A DNA stretch of 64,000 bases. Source: an uncultured delta proteobacterium (GTDB taxonomy: Bacteria > Desulfobacterota > Desulfobulbia > Desulfobulbales > Desulfocapsaceae). Below the pieces are notes generated by a model. It had not been told where the DNA came from. It ran no database searches and worked only from the letters and a program-made list of their open reading frames with translations. The DNA lies in contig CAIQWD010000101.1 in assembly GCA_903875445.1 (NCBI GenBank), positions 1 through 64,000 on the forward strand, in the 5' to 3' direction. Positions 1 through 8,334 of this stretch are shown here, in pieces (positions within the stretch are counted from its first letter, which is position 1; every line of letters begins with the position of its first letter). The translations under genes were made by a program, and so were the position numbers.

Positions 1-115
1 AATTCGAAATGAAGCAACGCAACAAGCTCTGGATAAAACAGCGGTGCAAAATCGGAAACAAAGAAAGCACCTTAAACGATTAAAGAAACCACATGCAATT
101 TCCTGACCGGATATT

Positions 116-511
116 ACTGAGATTGAGTACCATTTTGTATGGGTAACCAAGTATCGTTACCATGTTCTGTAAGGAGATGTTTCTTTGCGAGTACGAGAAT
201 TTGTACGGCAAACGTGTGAGCAGTTTGAGATCAAAATATTGTGAGGTGTTGTCAGTCAAGATCATGTGCACATTCTGGTTTCAGCTCCGCCTGATATCTC
301 GGCATCGGATATCATGCGTAGGATCAAAGAGAGGGTATCTCGGAAGATTTTCGAGGAATTCCCTCAGCTCAAGAAACGATATTGGGGGCGTCATTTTTGG
401 GCCAGAGGGTATTTTTGTGTCACCTCTGGGGAAATCACAAAAGAAATGATTCAGGAGTATCTGGCGCATCATTTCGAAAAAGATCCCAATGATCGTTTTG
501 ACATCGAATAA
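116..511 (+). pseudogene. tnpA: IS200/IS605-family TnpA (Y1 HUH transposase), decayed
   Basis: One frame reads as a Y1-type single-strand transposase: an N-terminal stretch EIEYHFVWVTKYRY, the His-hydrophobic-His metal motif in DHVHILV, and a C-terminal helix QEYLAHHFEKD carrying the likely nucleophilic Tyr. The frame is broken by TAA at 170-172 and TGA at 242-244, and another TGA sits at 104-106 just before the recognisable part, so no full-length product can be made. The last 81 codons (from ATG 266) are still open. Family members are about 130-150 residues long. No tnpB accompanies it. It lies directly upstream of the polysaccharide locus and probably marks an old insertion at its edge. 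Confidence 0.85.
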
Positions 512-515
512 CTCA

Positions 516-583
516 ACCGGCTGAAGCCGGTATCGCTGGACTTTCAGTCCGCGAATGTAAACCCACCTGCTTCTAGCAGGTGG
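516..583 (+). repeat. IS200/IS605 right-end hairpins
   Basis: Three small hairpins follow the transposase stop: CCGGCT/AGCCGG (517-530), GGACT/AGTCC (538-550) and CCACCTGC/GCAGGTGG with a TTCTA loop (563-583). Subterminal hairpins of this kind are what IS200/IS605 transposases bind and cleave beside. The last one resembles a right-end recognition hairpin. The cleavage position itself cannot be fixed from sequence alone. Confidence 0.6.
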
Positions 584-614
584 TTGTTTAGTTTTAACGT
601 GGCAAGGATAAATA

Positions 615-1691
615 ATGAGAAAAAGTTCCGTAATCGATATTAACGGTAATTTTATAGGTGATGATGCTCAATGTTTCATTACTTTCGAAGCTGGGCCAAC
701 TCACCAAGGGCTCGAGTCAGCAAAACGTCTAGCTAAACATGCGAGGGATGCCGGTGGAAATGCTATTAAGTTTCAGGTTTTCGACCCACTGAGATTGGTT
801 GCAGATTCAACCTTACCCTTTTCCTATGGAATACTGGTAGATGTGACAACCGGGAAAATGGAAACTATTACTGAACCTCTCCGTGACATTCTTTTCCGTC
901 GACAAATGAAATTGGAAGAATGGCGTGACCTGAAACACTATTGCGACAGTATTGGCATAGCGTTTTTTGCCACTGCATGCTTTCATGAGGATATTGATTT
1001 CTTGCTCGAAATTGGATGCTCATCTATCAAAATTGCGTCTGCAGACGTTAATCACCTGCCCTTAATTCGTTATGCTGCAAGCAAAGGTTCCTGCATCCAG
1101 TTGGATACAGGAATGGCTTCTATCGGAGAAATTGAGCTTGCCGTAGATGCTATACAAGCGGAGGGCAACAACCGCATAATTATTCATCACTGTCCATCAG
1201 GTTATCCTGCCCATTTAGAAAGTATCAACCTGAGAGTCATTCCGACTATAAAACAGCTATTTGGCTGTCCTGTAGCCTTTTCCGATCACAGCGTGGGATG
1301 GAATATGGATATTGCCGCTCTAGCTGTTGGTGCAAATATGCTTGAAAAAACCATAACAGAAGATCGCACTACTCGATCTGCTGAACATATTATGTCTTTA
1401 GAGCCACAAGATATGCGCAAATTTGTAGAAATAATTCGTGAGATTGAGGTGGCACTGGGAAACCACAGGCGTGTGTTATCGGATGATGAGCGTAATAAAC
1501 GAAATGCTGTTCGTCGTAGCCTGCACGTAGTATGTGATTTGCCAATTGGTCATATTTTAACGGAAGCTGACATTGATTATCGCCGTCCGGGGACAGGCAT
1601 TGCGCCAGAAAGATTGCCGGAAGTGCTCTTTAGGCCACTTAAAGCGAAAAAAGCCGCTGGCCAAAGATTGGAATGGGATGAACTAGGATAA
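615..1691 (+). CDS. NeuB-family nonulosonic acid synthase with SAF domain
   Basis: 358 residues. A TIM-barrel NeuB domain (about 20-260) condenses phosphoenolpyruvate with an N-acetyl hexose to make a nine-carbon acid; the C-terminal SAF/antifreeze-like domain (about 290-358, starting RRSLHVVCDLPIG) closes the active site. Visible family signatures are AIKFQVF, STGMA-like DTGMASIGEIE, HHCPSGYPA and AFSDHSVGW. The ATG at 615 follows AAGGA at 604-608. It is the first gene of a tightly spaced run and overlaps the next gene by one base. It differs clearly from the second synthase at 7272 (PseI), so the locus carries two such enzymes. Whether the product is a sialic, legionaminic or another acid cannot be told. 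Confidence 0.88.
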   Translation: MRKSSVIDINGNFIGDDAQCFITFEAGPTHQGLESAKRLAKHARDAGGNAIKFQVFDPLRLVADSTLPFSYGILVDVTTGKMETITEPLRDILFRRQMKLEEWRDLKHYCDSIGIAFFATACFHEDIDFLLEIGCSSIKIASADVNHLPLIRYAASKGSCIQLDTGMASIGEIELAVDAIQAEGNNRIIIHHCPSGYPAHLESINLRVIPTIKQLFGCPVAFSDHSVGWNMDIAALAVGANMLEKTITEDRTTRSAEHIMSLEPQDMRKFVEIIREIEVALGNHRRVLSDDERNKRNAVRRSLHVVCDLPIGHILTEADIDYRRPGTGIAPERLPEVLFRPLKAKKAAGQRLEWDELG

Positions 1692-2314
1692 TGGTTTCGC
1701 AAAATATTGCTATTGTCGATTACGGAATGGGCAATTTGCGCTCAGTGCAGAATGCTATAGAACATTTAGGCGGTAAGCCTGTTATTGTGGCGAATCCTTT
1801 GGAATTGACAGCCTATGGCAAGATCATTCTTCCGGGCGTTGGGGCTTTTGGTCAAGCTATTGGCTGTTTACATCGAACTGGTCTTGACGTAGCTCTAAAT
1901 CAATGCCGTGAGGCTGGTGCACACATTTTAGGTATATGTCTCGGTATGCAATTGATGTGCAGCTTTTCTGAAGAAGACGGAATTCATGAAGGACTAAATT
2001 GGTTTGCCGCACAAGTAACTCGGTTTTTACCGGATCTGGGTCTGTCTATTCCACATATGGGATGGAACAGCGTGGATTTTATATCCGAAGATCCTATCCT
2101 CGCAGGACTTACCTCAGGTAGTGATGCTTATTTTGTGCATAGTTATTATGTGCATTGTGAAGATCCAACTGATGTTCTCGCCAGCACGGAGTACGGCCTT
2201 CGATTTAGTTCTATGGTTCGATGTGGTAATGTGCTCGGTGTGCAATTTCATCCGGAAAAAAGCCAGGAATTCGGCCTAGGAATTATTCGCAACTATCTTG
2301 AGATGCCGTGCTAA
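1691..2314 (+). CDS. hisH: HisH-type glutamine amidotransferase of the sugar-amidation set
   Basis: 207 residues, a class I glutaminase. The nucleophile Cys lies in GICLGMQLM and the His-Glu pair in GVQFHPEKSQ; the N-terminus YGMGNLRSVQNA is typical of HisH. In histidine synthesis HisH supplies ammonia to HisF. Here there are no other his genes and the next two genes are HisF-like and a PP-loop sugar amidotransferase, as in Pseudomonas O-antigen clusters where HisH2/HisF2 serve WbpG. I infer it feeds ammonia for converting an acetamido group into an acetamidino group on a surface sugar. Its stop overlaps the GTG start of the next gene. Confidence 0.88.
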   Translation: MVSQNIAIVDYGMGNLRSVQNAIEHLGGKPVIVANPLELTAYGKIILPGVGAFGQAIGCLHRTGLDVALNQCREAGAHILGICLGMQLMCSFSEEDGIHEGLNWFAAQVTRFLPDLGLSIPHMGWNSVDFISEDPILAGLTSGSDAYFVHSYYVHCEDPTDVLASTEYGLRFSSMVRCGNVLGVQFHPEKSQEFGLGIIRNYLEMPC

Positions 2315-3099
2315 AAAAACGTCTGATAGCAGTATTGATCTTGCGTGATGGTCAGGTTGTACAGAGCGTTCGATTTAAACATACGAATGTCATTCACTAC
2401 GATGCTGTTCACGCAATGGAAACTTTCAATAAATGGGCAGTGGATGAGATCGTTATTCTCAATGTTAGTAGAGATGTTGCCAGCCGTGAAAAATTTGCCA
2501 AAGTAATTGAAAGAATTTCCTGCCATTGTTTTGTGCCACTTACTGCCGGGGGATGGATTACTAACGATGCTTATGCACAGAAACTATTACTAAGTGGTGC
2601 GGATAAATTAGTTGTCAACACTGCACTAGCAGATGACAAGCAACTTGTCTGCCGTTTGGCTTTGCGCTATGGTAGACAGTGTATTGTCGCCTCTATGGAT
2701 ATGAAGCGGGATTCATCAGGACACACGAAAATTGCAGTTGATCGAGGTAGTCGCCTTATTGATGTTAGACCCGAGGCATGGGCCTGTATGGCGGTCGAGT
2801 TAGGGGCTGGAGAAATTCTGTTTAATTCTGTTGATCATGACGGTGCTCGGAAAGGCTATGATCTCGAATCGTTGAAAAAAGTTTGTGAAGCAGTGACGGT
2901 GCCCGTGATTGCGTTTGGCGGTGTGTTTACTTGGAGTCATCTGGTTGAGGGTATCAAGGCTGGTGCGTCAGCTGTTGCCGTCGCCAACCTTTTTCACTAC
3001 ACCGAGCAAAGCACCCGTAAAGCCAAAACATATCTTGCTGACTCAGGCGTTTTTGTCAGGAAACAAGGGCAATGTCTTGCACCAATGAAGGCTAAGTAG
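2308..3099 (+). CDS. hisF: HisF-like cyclase subunit for sugar amidation (WbuZ-type)
   Basis: 263 residues of HisF-type TIM barrel, starting at GTG 2308 and overlapping hisH by seven bases. HisF landmarks are the first-strand LILRDGQVVQS, the central ASMDMK strand and the phosphate-binding end segments KLVVNTALAD and VIAFGGVFTW. Because the pair sits in a surface-sugar operon with an N-acetyl sugar amidotransferase, it is best read as the ammonia-channelling partner of that enzyme and not as part of histidine synthesis. A true histidine enzyme duplicated into the cluster is less likely but not excluded. Confidence 0.87.
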   Translation: MLKKRLIAVLILRDGQVVQSVRFKHTNVIHYDAVHAMETFNKWAVDEIVILNVSRDVASREKFAKVIERISCHCFVPLTAGGWITNDAYAQKLLLSGADKLVVNTALADDKQLVCRLALRYGRQCIVASMDMKRDSSGHTKIAVDRGSRLIDVRPEAWACMAVELGAGEILFNSVDHDGARKGYDLESLKKVCEAVTVPVIAFGGVFTWSHLVEGIKAGASAVAVANLFHYTEQSTRKAKTYLADSGVFVRKQGQCLAPMKAK

Positions 3100-3149
3100 C
3101 CTTCATAATCCATGAATTCATCCTAACTATCTAAATTTATGGGGTTCAT

Positions 3150-4442
3150 ATGAGATATTGTGCCCGATGCCTTTATCCTGAAAACGCTCGTCCTACTATT
3201 ATTTTTGATGAAGAAGGTGTGTGCAGTGGTTGCCGTTACCATGAGAGTCGCATCAAGCTCGAGGTTAATTGGGAAGAACGCTCAGTAATGCTTGAAAGGA
3301 TTCTTGAAGAGGCTAAACGAATAGCCAAAAGAAATGGCAACAGCCATGATTGTATCATACCCGTCTCCGGTGGCAAAGATTCGCACTATCAAGTGTGGCT
3401 TCTTAAGAAGAAATATGAAATGAATCCGCTACTGGTTACTTTCAATCACGCTTATAACACACCAGCTGGTAATAGAAATCTTTACAATCTCGTTGAGAAA
3501 TCGGGGTGTGATTTTGTACGCTACACAGCAGGAGTCGATTCAGTTCGACGTGTTTCACGGTATATGCTTCAAACGGTGGGTGATTTAACTTGGCACTATC
3601 ACGCCGGAATCCGTACATATCCATTTCAGGTCGCAATTGAGCGCAATATTCCTCTTGTCGTATGGGGAGAACATGGTTTCGCAGAACTTACCGGGATTGT
3701 GTCTCTGGAGGATTTTGTCGAATTTACGCGTTGGACGCGTAAGGAACATGATATGCGTGGTTACGAGCCACATGATCTGATTGGTAAAGGAGGTATCACT
3801 GAGAGGGATATTGCCCCATATATATACCCGACGGATGAAGATATCGCACGCGTCGAAGTGCGTGGGATTTATCTGTCAAATTTCATTTACTGGGATGCGA
3901 AAAAGCAAGCAGAAATAATGATGAAAGAATGGGATTTTGCGCCAGTAACCTATGAACGTGAACGTACTTTTAATTTGCATGGAAAAATTGAAGATCACGC
4001 AAACGATGTGCATGACTATCTTAAATATATCAAATTTGGTTATGGACGTGCTACAGATGATGCCAGCATGGAAATCAGGCATGGGCGAATGTCAAGAGAG
4101 GAAGGAATGGCAATGGTTAATCGCTATGACGCCAGGGAACCATCAACTCTTGGAACCTATTGTGATTTCCTTGGTATTTCAAAGCAGCGATTTTACGATT
4201 GGATGGAACCAATGCGCGATAAAAGGCTCTGGCAGAAAAATAAAATTGGGATATGGCAGCCTCAGGATGAAGTGTTTCGACACGAAATTGGCGATTTAGA
4301 GGAGCATGCCAGAGTCTTACCATCTAAGGATCGAACAATGTCTGACTCGAATCGGCGCATGTATTATAATCCTAACAACCCGCCACTCAAGACCGGTATT
4401 CAGGCACTGGATCAGCCAAGTGTTTCATTCATGGTTATATAA
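3150..4442 (+). CDS. N-acetyl sugar amidotransferase (WbpG/PseA family)
   Basis: 430 residues. The N-terminus holds two CxxC pairs (CARC and CSGC, residues 4-27) likely to bind zinc, followed by a PP-loop ATP-pyrophosphatase motif PVSGGKDSHY near residue 70. This family activates a sugar acetamido oxygen with ATP and replaces it with nitrogen, giving acetamidino groups such as on pseudaminic or mannosaminuronic derivatives. HisH and HisF immediately upstream would provide the ammonia. A 50-base gap separates it from hisF and it is followed at once by the cytidylyltransferase. The exact sugar substrate is inferred only from context. Confidence 0.87.
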   Translation: MRYCARCLYPENARPTIIFDEEGVCSGCRYHESRIKLEVNWEERSVMLERILEEAKRIAKRNGNSHDCIIPVSGGKDSHYQVWLLKKKYEMNPLLVTFNHAYNTPAGNRNLYNLVEKSGCDFVRYTAGVDSVRRVSRYMLQTVGDLTWHYHAGIRTYPFQVAIERNIPLVVWGEHGFAELTGIVSLEDFVEFTRWTRKEHDMRGYEPHDLIGKGGITERDIAPYIYPTDEDIARVEVRGIYLSNFIYWDAKKQAEIMMKEWDFAPVTYERERTFNLHGKIEDHANDVHDYLKYIKFGYGRATDDASMEIRHGRMSREEGMAMVNRYDAREPSTLGTYCDFLGISKQRFYDWMEPMRDKRLWQKNKIGIWQPQDEVFRHEIGDLEEHARVLPSKDRTMSDSNRRMYYNPNNPPLKTGIQALDQPSVSFMVI

Positions 4443-4447
4443 TACAA

Positions 4448-5125
4448 ATGTCTATAATTGGGCTCATTCCAGCACGTGGGGGCTCCAAACGGCTACCCCG
4501 AAAAAATATTCTGGAAATTGGAGGGATACCCGTATTAGCTTATCCCATCCTGGCCTCGCGCGCATCAGGTCTATTTAGCCATATCTATGTTTCTACTGAA
4601 GATAGGGTGATTGCAAAGATCGCGAGAAAATATGGTGCAGAAGTCATTGAACGACCACCAGAAATCGCACAAGACAGTTCAACAGTTGCACAAGTCTGCC
4701 TCCATGCACTTGAAATCTGTCCTGAGATAGACCTCTTCTGCTGCATTTACGCTACAGCAATTTTTTTAACACCTGCAACGCTTATAGCTGCGTACGAACA
4801 ACTTTTTGGTGAACCTGAAACGGATTTTGTGATGGGGGTATCGGAATTCGAACACCCCCCTTTACAAGCGTTGATAACGGATGGTAATGGTTACCTCTCC
4901 TATATGTGGCCAGAATATAAGGGGGTACAATCTCAGTTCCAGCCTCGTCTTTTGGTAAGTAATGGGACTTTTTACTGGGCAAGAAGGCAAGCTTTCATTG
5001 AAGAAAAGACATTTTATGGACATCGGTTAAAAGGTTTTGTTGTTCCACCTGAGCAAGTTACTGATATAGATACTCCCGAAGATATGGAAAAAATTATATC
5101 TCGATTTTCGAGTAAACATCCATAA
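4448..5125 (+). CDS. pseF: CMP-nonulosonate (pseudaminate) cytidylyltransferase
   Basis: 225 residues. The opening IPARGGSKRLPRKN is the CTP-binding loop of the NeuA/PseF/KdsB family, and the C-terminal VTDIDTPEDME is typical of PseF. The enzyme couples a free nonulosonic acid to CMP so that a glycosyltransferase can use it. It starts five bases after the amidotransferase stop and is followed by the pseudaminate-associated methylase and PseG-PseH, which supports pseudaminate over sialate as substrate. Confidence 0.85.
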   Translation: MSIIGLIPARGGSKRLPRKNILEIGGIPVLAYPILASRASGLFSHIYVSTEDRVIAKIARKYGAEVIERPPEIAQDSSTVAQVCLHALEICPEIDLFCCIYATAIFLTPATLIAAYEQLFGEPETDFVMGVSEFEHPPLQALITDGNGYLSYMWPEYKGVQSQFQPRLLVSNGTFYWARRQAFIEEKTFYGHRLKGFVVPPEQVTDIDTPEDMEKIISRFSSKHP

Positions 5126-5138
5126 AAAAAATATTGCC

Positions 5139-5762
5139 ATGACGAACAGGAGTGAACAAGAGAGGTTCTGGACTGAGAAATACGCTAAAGAATACATTAA
5201 AAAAAATAGTCAGTTTGATAATACGTTAGGGATTGAAGCATGGAGGAAAATGTTAAGCAATGTTAAAGATCAAGTGCGTAATTATCTTGAGTGTGGCTCA
5301 AACATTGGCCGCAATATTGGTCAGTTAAGCATACTAATACCTAGCGCGAAACCCTCGATTATCGAGATTAGTGAGCCGGCATTCAATTATGCTTCAGTTC
5401 AATATAATCTTGAGTATGCTTTTAAAGGTGCAATATTAGAATCTTCATTTGAAATTGATTCTTTTGATTTGGTTTTTACTATTGGAGTTCTCATCCACAT
5501 CAATCCTGATCAATTGCTGGCGAATATGGAGAAAATGTATAGGTATTCACGAAGATTTGTCCTGTTCGGTGAGTATTTCAATCGCACTCCAACCTCTATT
5601 GTGTACCAAGGGGAAACGAATAAATTATTCAAGCGGGATTTTGGCAAGCTTTTCATTAATAGTTTTGATGTGAAGCTAGTTGATTACGGTTTTCTTTGGG
5701 GTCACCTCTATGATGCGGCTGGCTTCGATGATATCACATGGTGGTTATTTGAGAAAAGTTGA
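5139..5762 (+). CDS. Pseudaminic acid biosynthesis-associated methylase
   Basis: 207 residues, matching the small methylase family (TIGR03587 type) found beside pse genes. The SAM-binding region is LECGSNIGRNIGQL (about 50-63), with a later strand FDLVFTIGVLIHINPD corresponding to motif IV/post-II. The product presumably methylates a pseudaminate or a precursor; the actual position is unknown. The 3' end overlaps the likely start of the pseG-pseH gene, so the two are translationally coupled. Confidence 0.78.
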   Translation: MTNRSEQERFWTEKYAKEYIKKNSQFDNTLGIEAWRKMLSNVKDQVRNYLECGSNIGRNIGQLSILIPSAKPSIIEISEPAFNYASVQYNLEYAFKGAILESSFEIDSFDLVFTIGVLIHINPDQLLANMEKMYRYSRRFVLFGEYFNRTPTSIVYQGETNKLFKRDFGKLFINSFDVKLVDYGFLWGHLYDAAGFDDITWWLFEKS

Positions 5763-7275
5763 GAAAAAAATTGCCTTCCGTACTGACGCTTCTGATCAAA
5801 TCGGTACTGGTCACTTCATGCGTTGTCTGACTTTGGCGGATGCGCTGAAACAATACGGTGCACATATTCGTTTTATAAGCCGAAACCTACCTGACCATTT
5901 GCATACTATGTTGTTAAACAAAGGGCATGAATGTTTGATGCTCAACAACTTTGAAAACAATTATAGATTTAATGTATTAGAACACAAACTCAACCTTGGT
6001 GTTTGCCAAGAACAGGATGCTGTAGACACCATTAAATTAGTTTCTAACGAGAAATGGGATTGGATAGTTGTTGACCATTATGCACTCGATGCTAGTTGGG
6101 AAAAATCACTTCGGAAAGTGGTGAAAAACCTTATGGTGATCGACGACCTTGCTGACCGCGATCACGACTGCAATGTGCTCTTGGATCAGAATTTTTATAT
6201 AGACATGAATTCACGATATATCGATAAAGTTCCTGCACATTGCCGATTATTGCTCGGACCACGGTATGCATTGCTCCGTGAAGAATTCTGTAAATTACAT
6301 GACCAGGTAAAACCACGCACGAAGGCACTTGGACGTATATTGGTTTTTTTCGGAGGTGTGGATATTGACAACTATACAGGCAATGCTATTGAAGCTTTGT
6401 CAGATCTTGGTATTGAAAACCTGTGTGTCGATGTTGTGATCGGAACATTGCATCCATTTCGTGATGAGATCAAGTCTGCATGTGAAAAATATAAATTCGA
6501 TTTCCATCTTCAAACAGATCGAATCGGAGAATTAATGGCAGCAGCAGATTTAGCAATTGGAGCTGGGGGTTCTTCAACGTGGGAGCGTTGTTGCGTCGGA
6601 TTGCCTACATTTGCTATCTGCACTGCTTTTAACCAGATCCATCAAATTGCTGATGCAGCATCTGAAGGCTTGTTGTATGTACCGGAAATTAAGGATGACT
6701 TGACTCAAGCAATCAAACGGCATACTGGAACGCTATTGGAAAACAGCTTCTTGAGGCAGGCCCTGTCGAGAAAATCAATGCAAATAGTAGATGGTCGAGG
6801 CGTTTTTCGTGTTATTGGAAATCTTATTCACAACTGCATCAAAATTCGAATTGCATGTCAGGATGACATGGAGCAATTGTTCGAGTGGCGTAATCATCCA
6901 ACCATTAGGGAAGCATCCCGCACTCAAAAAGTAATAAATTGGGAAGAACATAAAAATTGGTTTGCTAAGGTGTTGTTGTCATCTGATAAGAAGCTACTTA
7001 TTTGCAGTCATGATGGAGTAACAGTTGGGGTTGTGCGTTTTGATATACAAAGTGATGCCGCAGAAGTATCTATCTATCTAGATCCAAATATCAAAGAATC
7101 AGGTCTGGGACATGACGTGTTGTTGAATGCAGAATGTTGGCTTGCAGCCAATCGACCAGAGATTTTCAAGGTTCGCGCTGAGGTACTCATGAATAACAAA
7201 AAGTCTCAGCATTTTTTTTTAGAAGCTAGCTATAAGGCCGAGATCACCCGTTATTCTAAGAGGATACGAGTATGA
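5749..7275 (+). CDS. pseG: PseG-PseH fusion: UDP-sugar hydrolase plus N-acetyltransferase
   Basis: About 508 residues. The N-terminal part (FRTDASDQIGTGHFMRCL, then GGVDIDNYT and GAGGSSTWERCCVGLP) is PseG, a GT-B-fold hydrolase that removes UDP from the 2,4-diacetamido-6-deoxy-altrose intermediate. From about nucleotide 6840 a GNAT acetyltransferase domain follows (IRIACQDDMEQLFEWRNH, HKNWF, GVVRFD), the PseH step that precedes PseG in the pathway. The start is uncertain: TTG at 5749 has GGTGG a few bases upstream; an in-frame ATG at 5728 would overlap the methylase more. The stop overlaps pseI as ATGA. In Campylobacter and Helicobacter these are two separate proteins. Confidence 0.87.
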   Translation: MRKVEKKIAFRTDASDQIGTGHFMRCLTLADALKQYGAHIRFISRNLPDHLHTMLLNKGHECLMLNNFENNYRFNVLEHKLNLGVCQEQDAVDTIKLVSNEKWDWIVVDHYALDASWEKSLRKVVKNLMVIDDLADRDHDCNVLLDQNFYIDMNSRYIDKVPAHCRLLLGPRYALLREEFCKLHDQVKPRTKALGRILVFFGGVDIDNYTGNAIEALSDLGIENLCVDVVIGTLHPFRDEIKSACEKYKFDFHLQTDRIGELMAAADLAIGAGGSSTWERCCVGLPTFAICTAFNQIHQIADAASEGLLYVPEIKDDLTQAIKRHTGTLLENSFLRQALSRKSMQIVDGRGVFRVIGNLIHNCIKIRIACQDDMEQLFEWRNHPTIREASRTQKVINWEEHKNWFAKVLLSSDKKLLICSHDGVTVGVVRFDIQSDAAEVSIYLDPNIKESGLGHDVLLNAECWLAANRPEIFKVRAEVLMNNKKSQHFFLEASYKAEITRYSKRIRV

Positions 7276-8327
7276 AAAGCGGCTACAAAATCGCTGGCAA
7301 GTTGATAGGGAGAGATTATACGCCTTTCATTATTGCTGAGATGTCTGGTAATCACAATCAGTCTTTGGATCGGGCATTGGAGCTTGTTGAAGCAATTGCA
7401 AAAACCGGAGCTCATGCATTAAAACTTCAAACCTATACGCCAGAAACGATGACTATTGATTTGGATGAGGCTGAGTTTCATATCAGCGATCCAAATAGCT
7501 TATGGGCAGGTAAATCTCTTTACAAACTATATCGGGAGGCCTATACTCCATGGGACTGGCATAAACCAATTTTTAATCGCGCTCGAGAACTGGGTATTGT
7601 TCCATTCAGCACGCCTTTTGATCGTACCGCAGTGGATTTGCTGGAAAGTTTGGATGTCCCATGTTACAAGATCGCGTCGTTCGAGAATACCGACCTGCCG
7701 CTGATCCGTTATGTGGCATCTACCGGTAAACCATTGATTATCTCCACCGGTATGGCCACCGTGACCGAACTAGATGAAACCGTACGTGCTGCACGAGAGG
7801 CAGGCTGTAAGGATTTGATCTTGTTAAAGTGTACTAGTTCTTACCCCTCCTCAGCAGAAAACACCAACCTCAGTACCATTCCACATCTGCGTGAGTTGTT
7901 CGGCTGTGAAGTAGGCTTGTCCGACCACACCATGGGCGTGGGCGTGTCGGTAGCAAGTGTTGCACTGGGTGCTAGCGTCATTGAGAAACACTTCACTCTC
8001 AAACGCTCTGATGGTGGTGTGGATAGTCTGTTTTCGATGGAACCAGATGAAATGGCTCAGCTGGTAGTCGAGTCCAAGAGGGCTTGGCAGGCACTTGGTA
8101 AAGTGAGTTATGGGCCTCTAACGACCGAAAAAGGTTCCCTTCAATTTCGTCGCTCTCTGTATGTAGTGCGAGAACTCAAGAAGGGTGATGAGCTCACATA
8201 CGAAAATCTACGAGCAATTCGGCCTGGTTTGGGACTGCCGCCAAAATATTTAGAAATACTGGTGGGCAAGCACGTATGCCGGGACATCCGTCGAGGCACC
8301 CCTTTCTCCTGGGAATTACTAGATTAA
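7272..8327 (+). CDS. pseI: Pseudaminic acid synthase PseI
   Basis: 351 residues. It condenses the PseG product with phosphoenolpyruvate to give pseudaminic acid. Signatures are FIIAEMSGNHNQSLDRAL, ALKLQTYTPETMT, KIASFENTDLPLIRY, LKCTSSYPS, GLSDHTMG and IEKHFTL, with a C-terminal SAF domain from about residue 290 (FRRSLYVVRELKKGD). ATG at 7272 overlaps the preceding stop. PseB and PseC, needed for the first two steps from UDP-GlcNAc, are not in this window and may lie to the left. Confidence 0.93.
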   Translation: MKSGYKIAGKLIGRDYTPFIIAEMSGNHNQSLDRALELVEAIAKTGAHALKLQTYTPETMTIDLDEAEFHISDPNSLWAGKSLYKLYREAYTPWDWHKPIFNRARELGIVPFSTPFDRTAVDLLESLDVPCYKIASFENTDLPLIRYVASTGKPLIISTGMATVTELDETVRAAREAGCKDLILLKCTSSYPSSAENTNLSTIPHLRELFGCEVGLSDHTMGVGVSVASVALGASVIEKHFTLKRSDGGVDSLFSMEPDEMAQLVVESKRAWQALGKVSYGPLTTEKGSLQFRRSLYVVRELKKGDELTYENLRAIRPGLGLPPKYLEILVGKHVCRDIRRGTPFSWELLD

Positions 8328-8334
8328 ACATATC

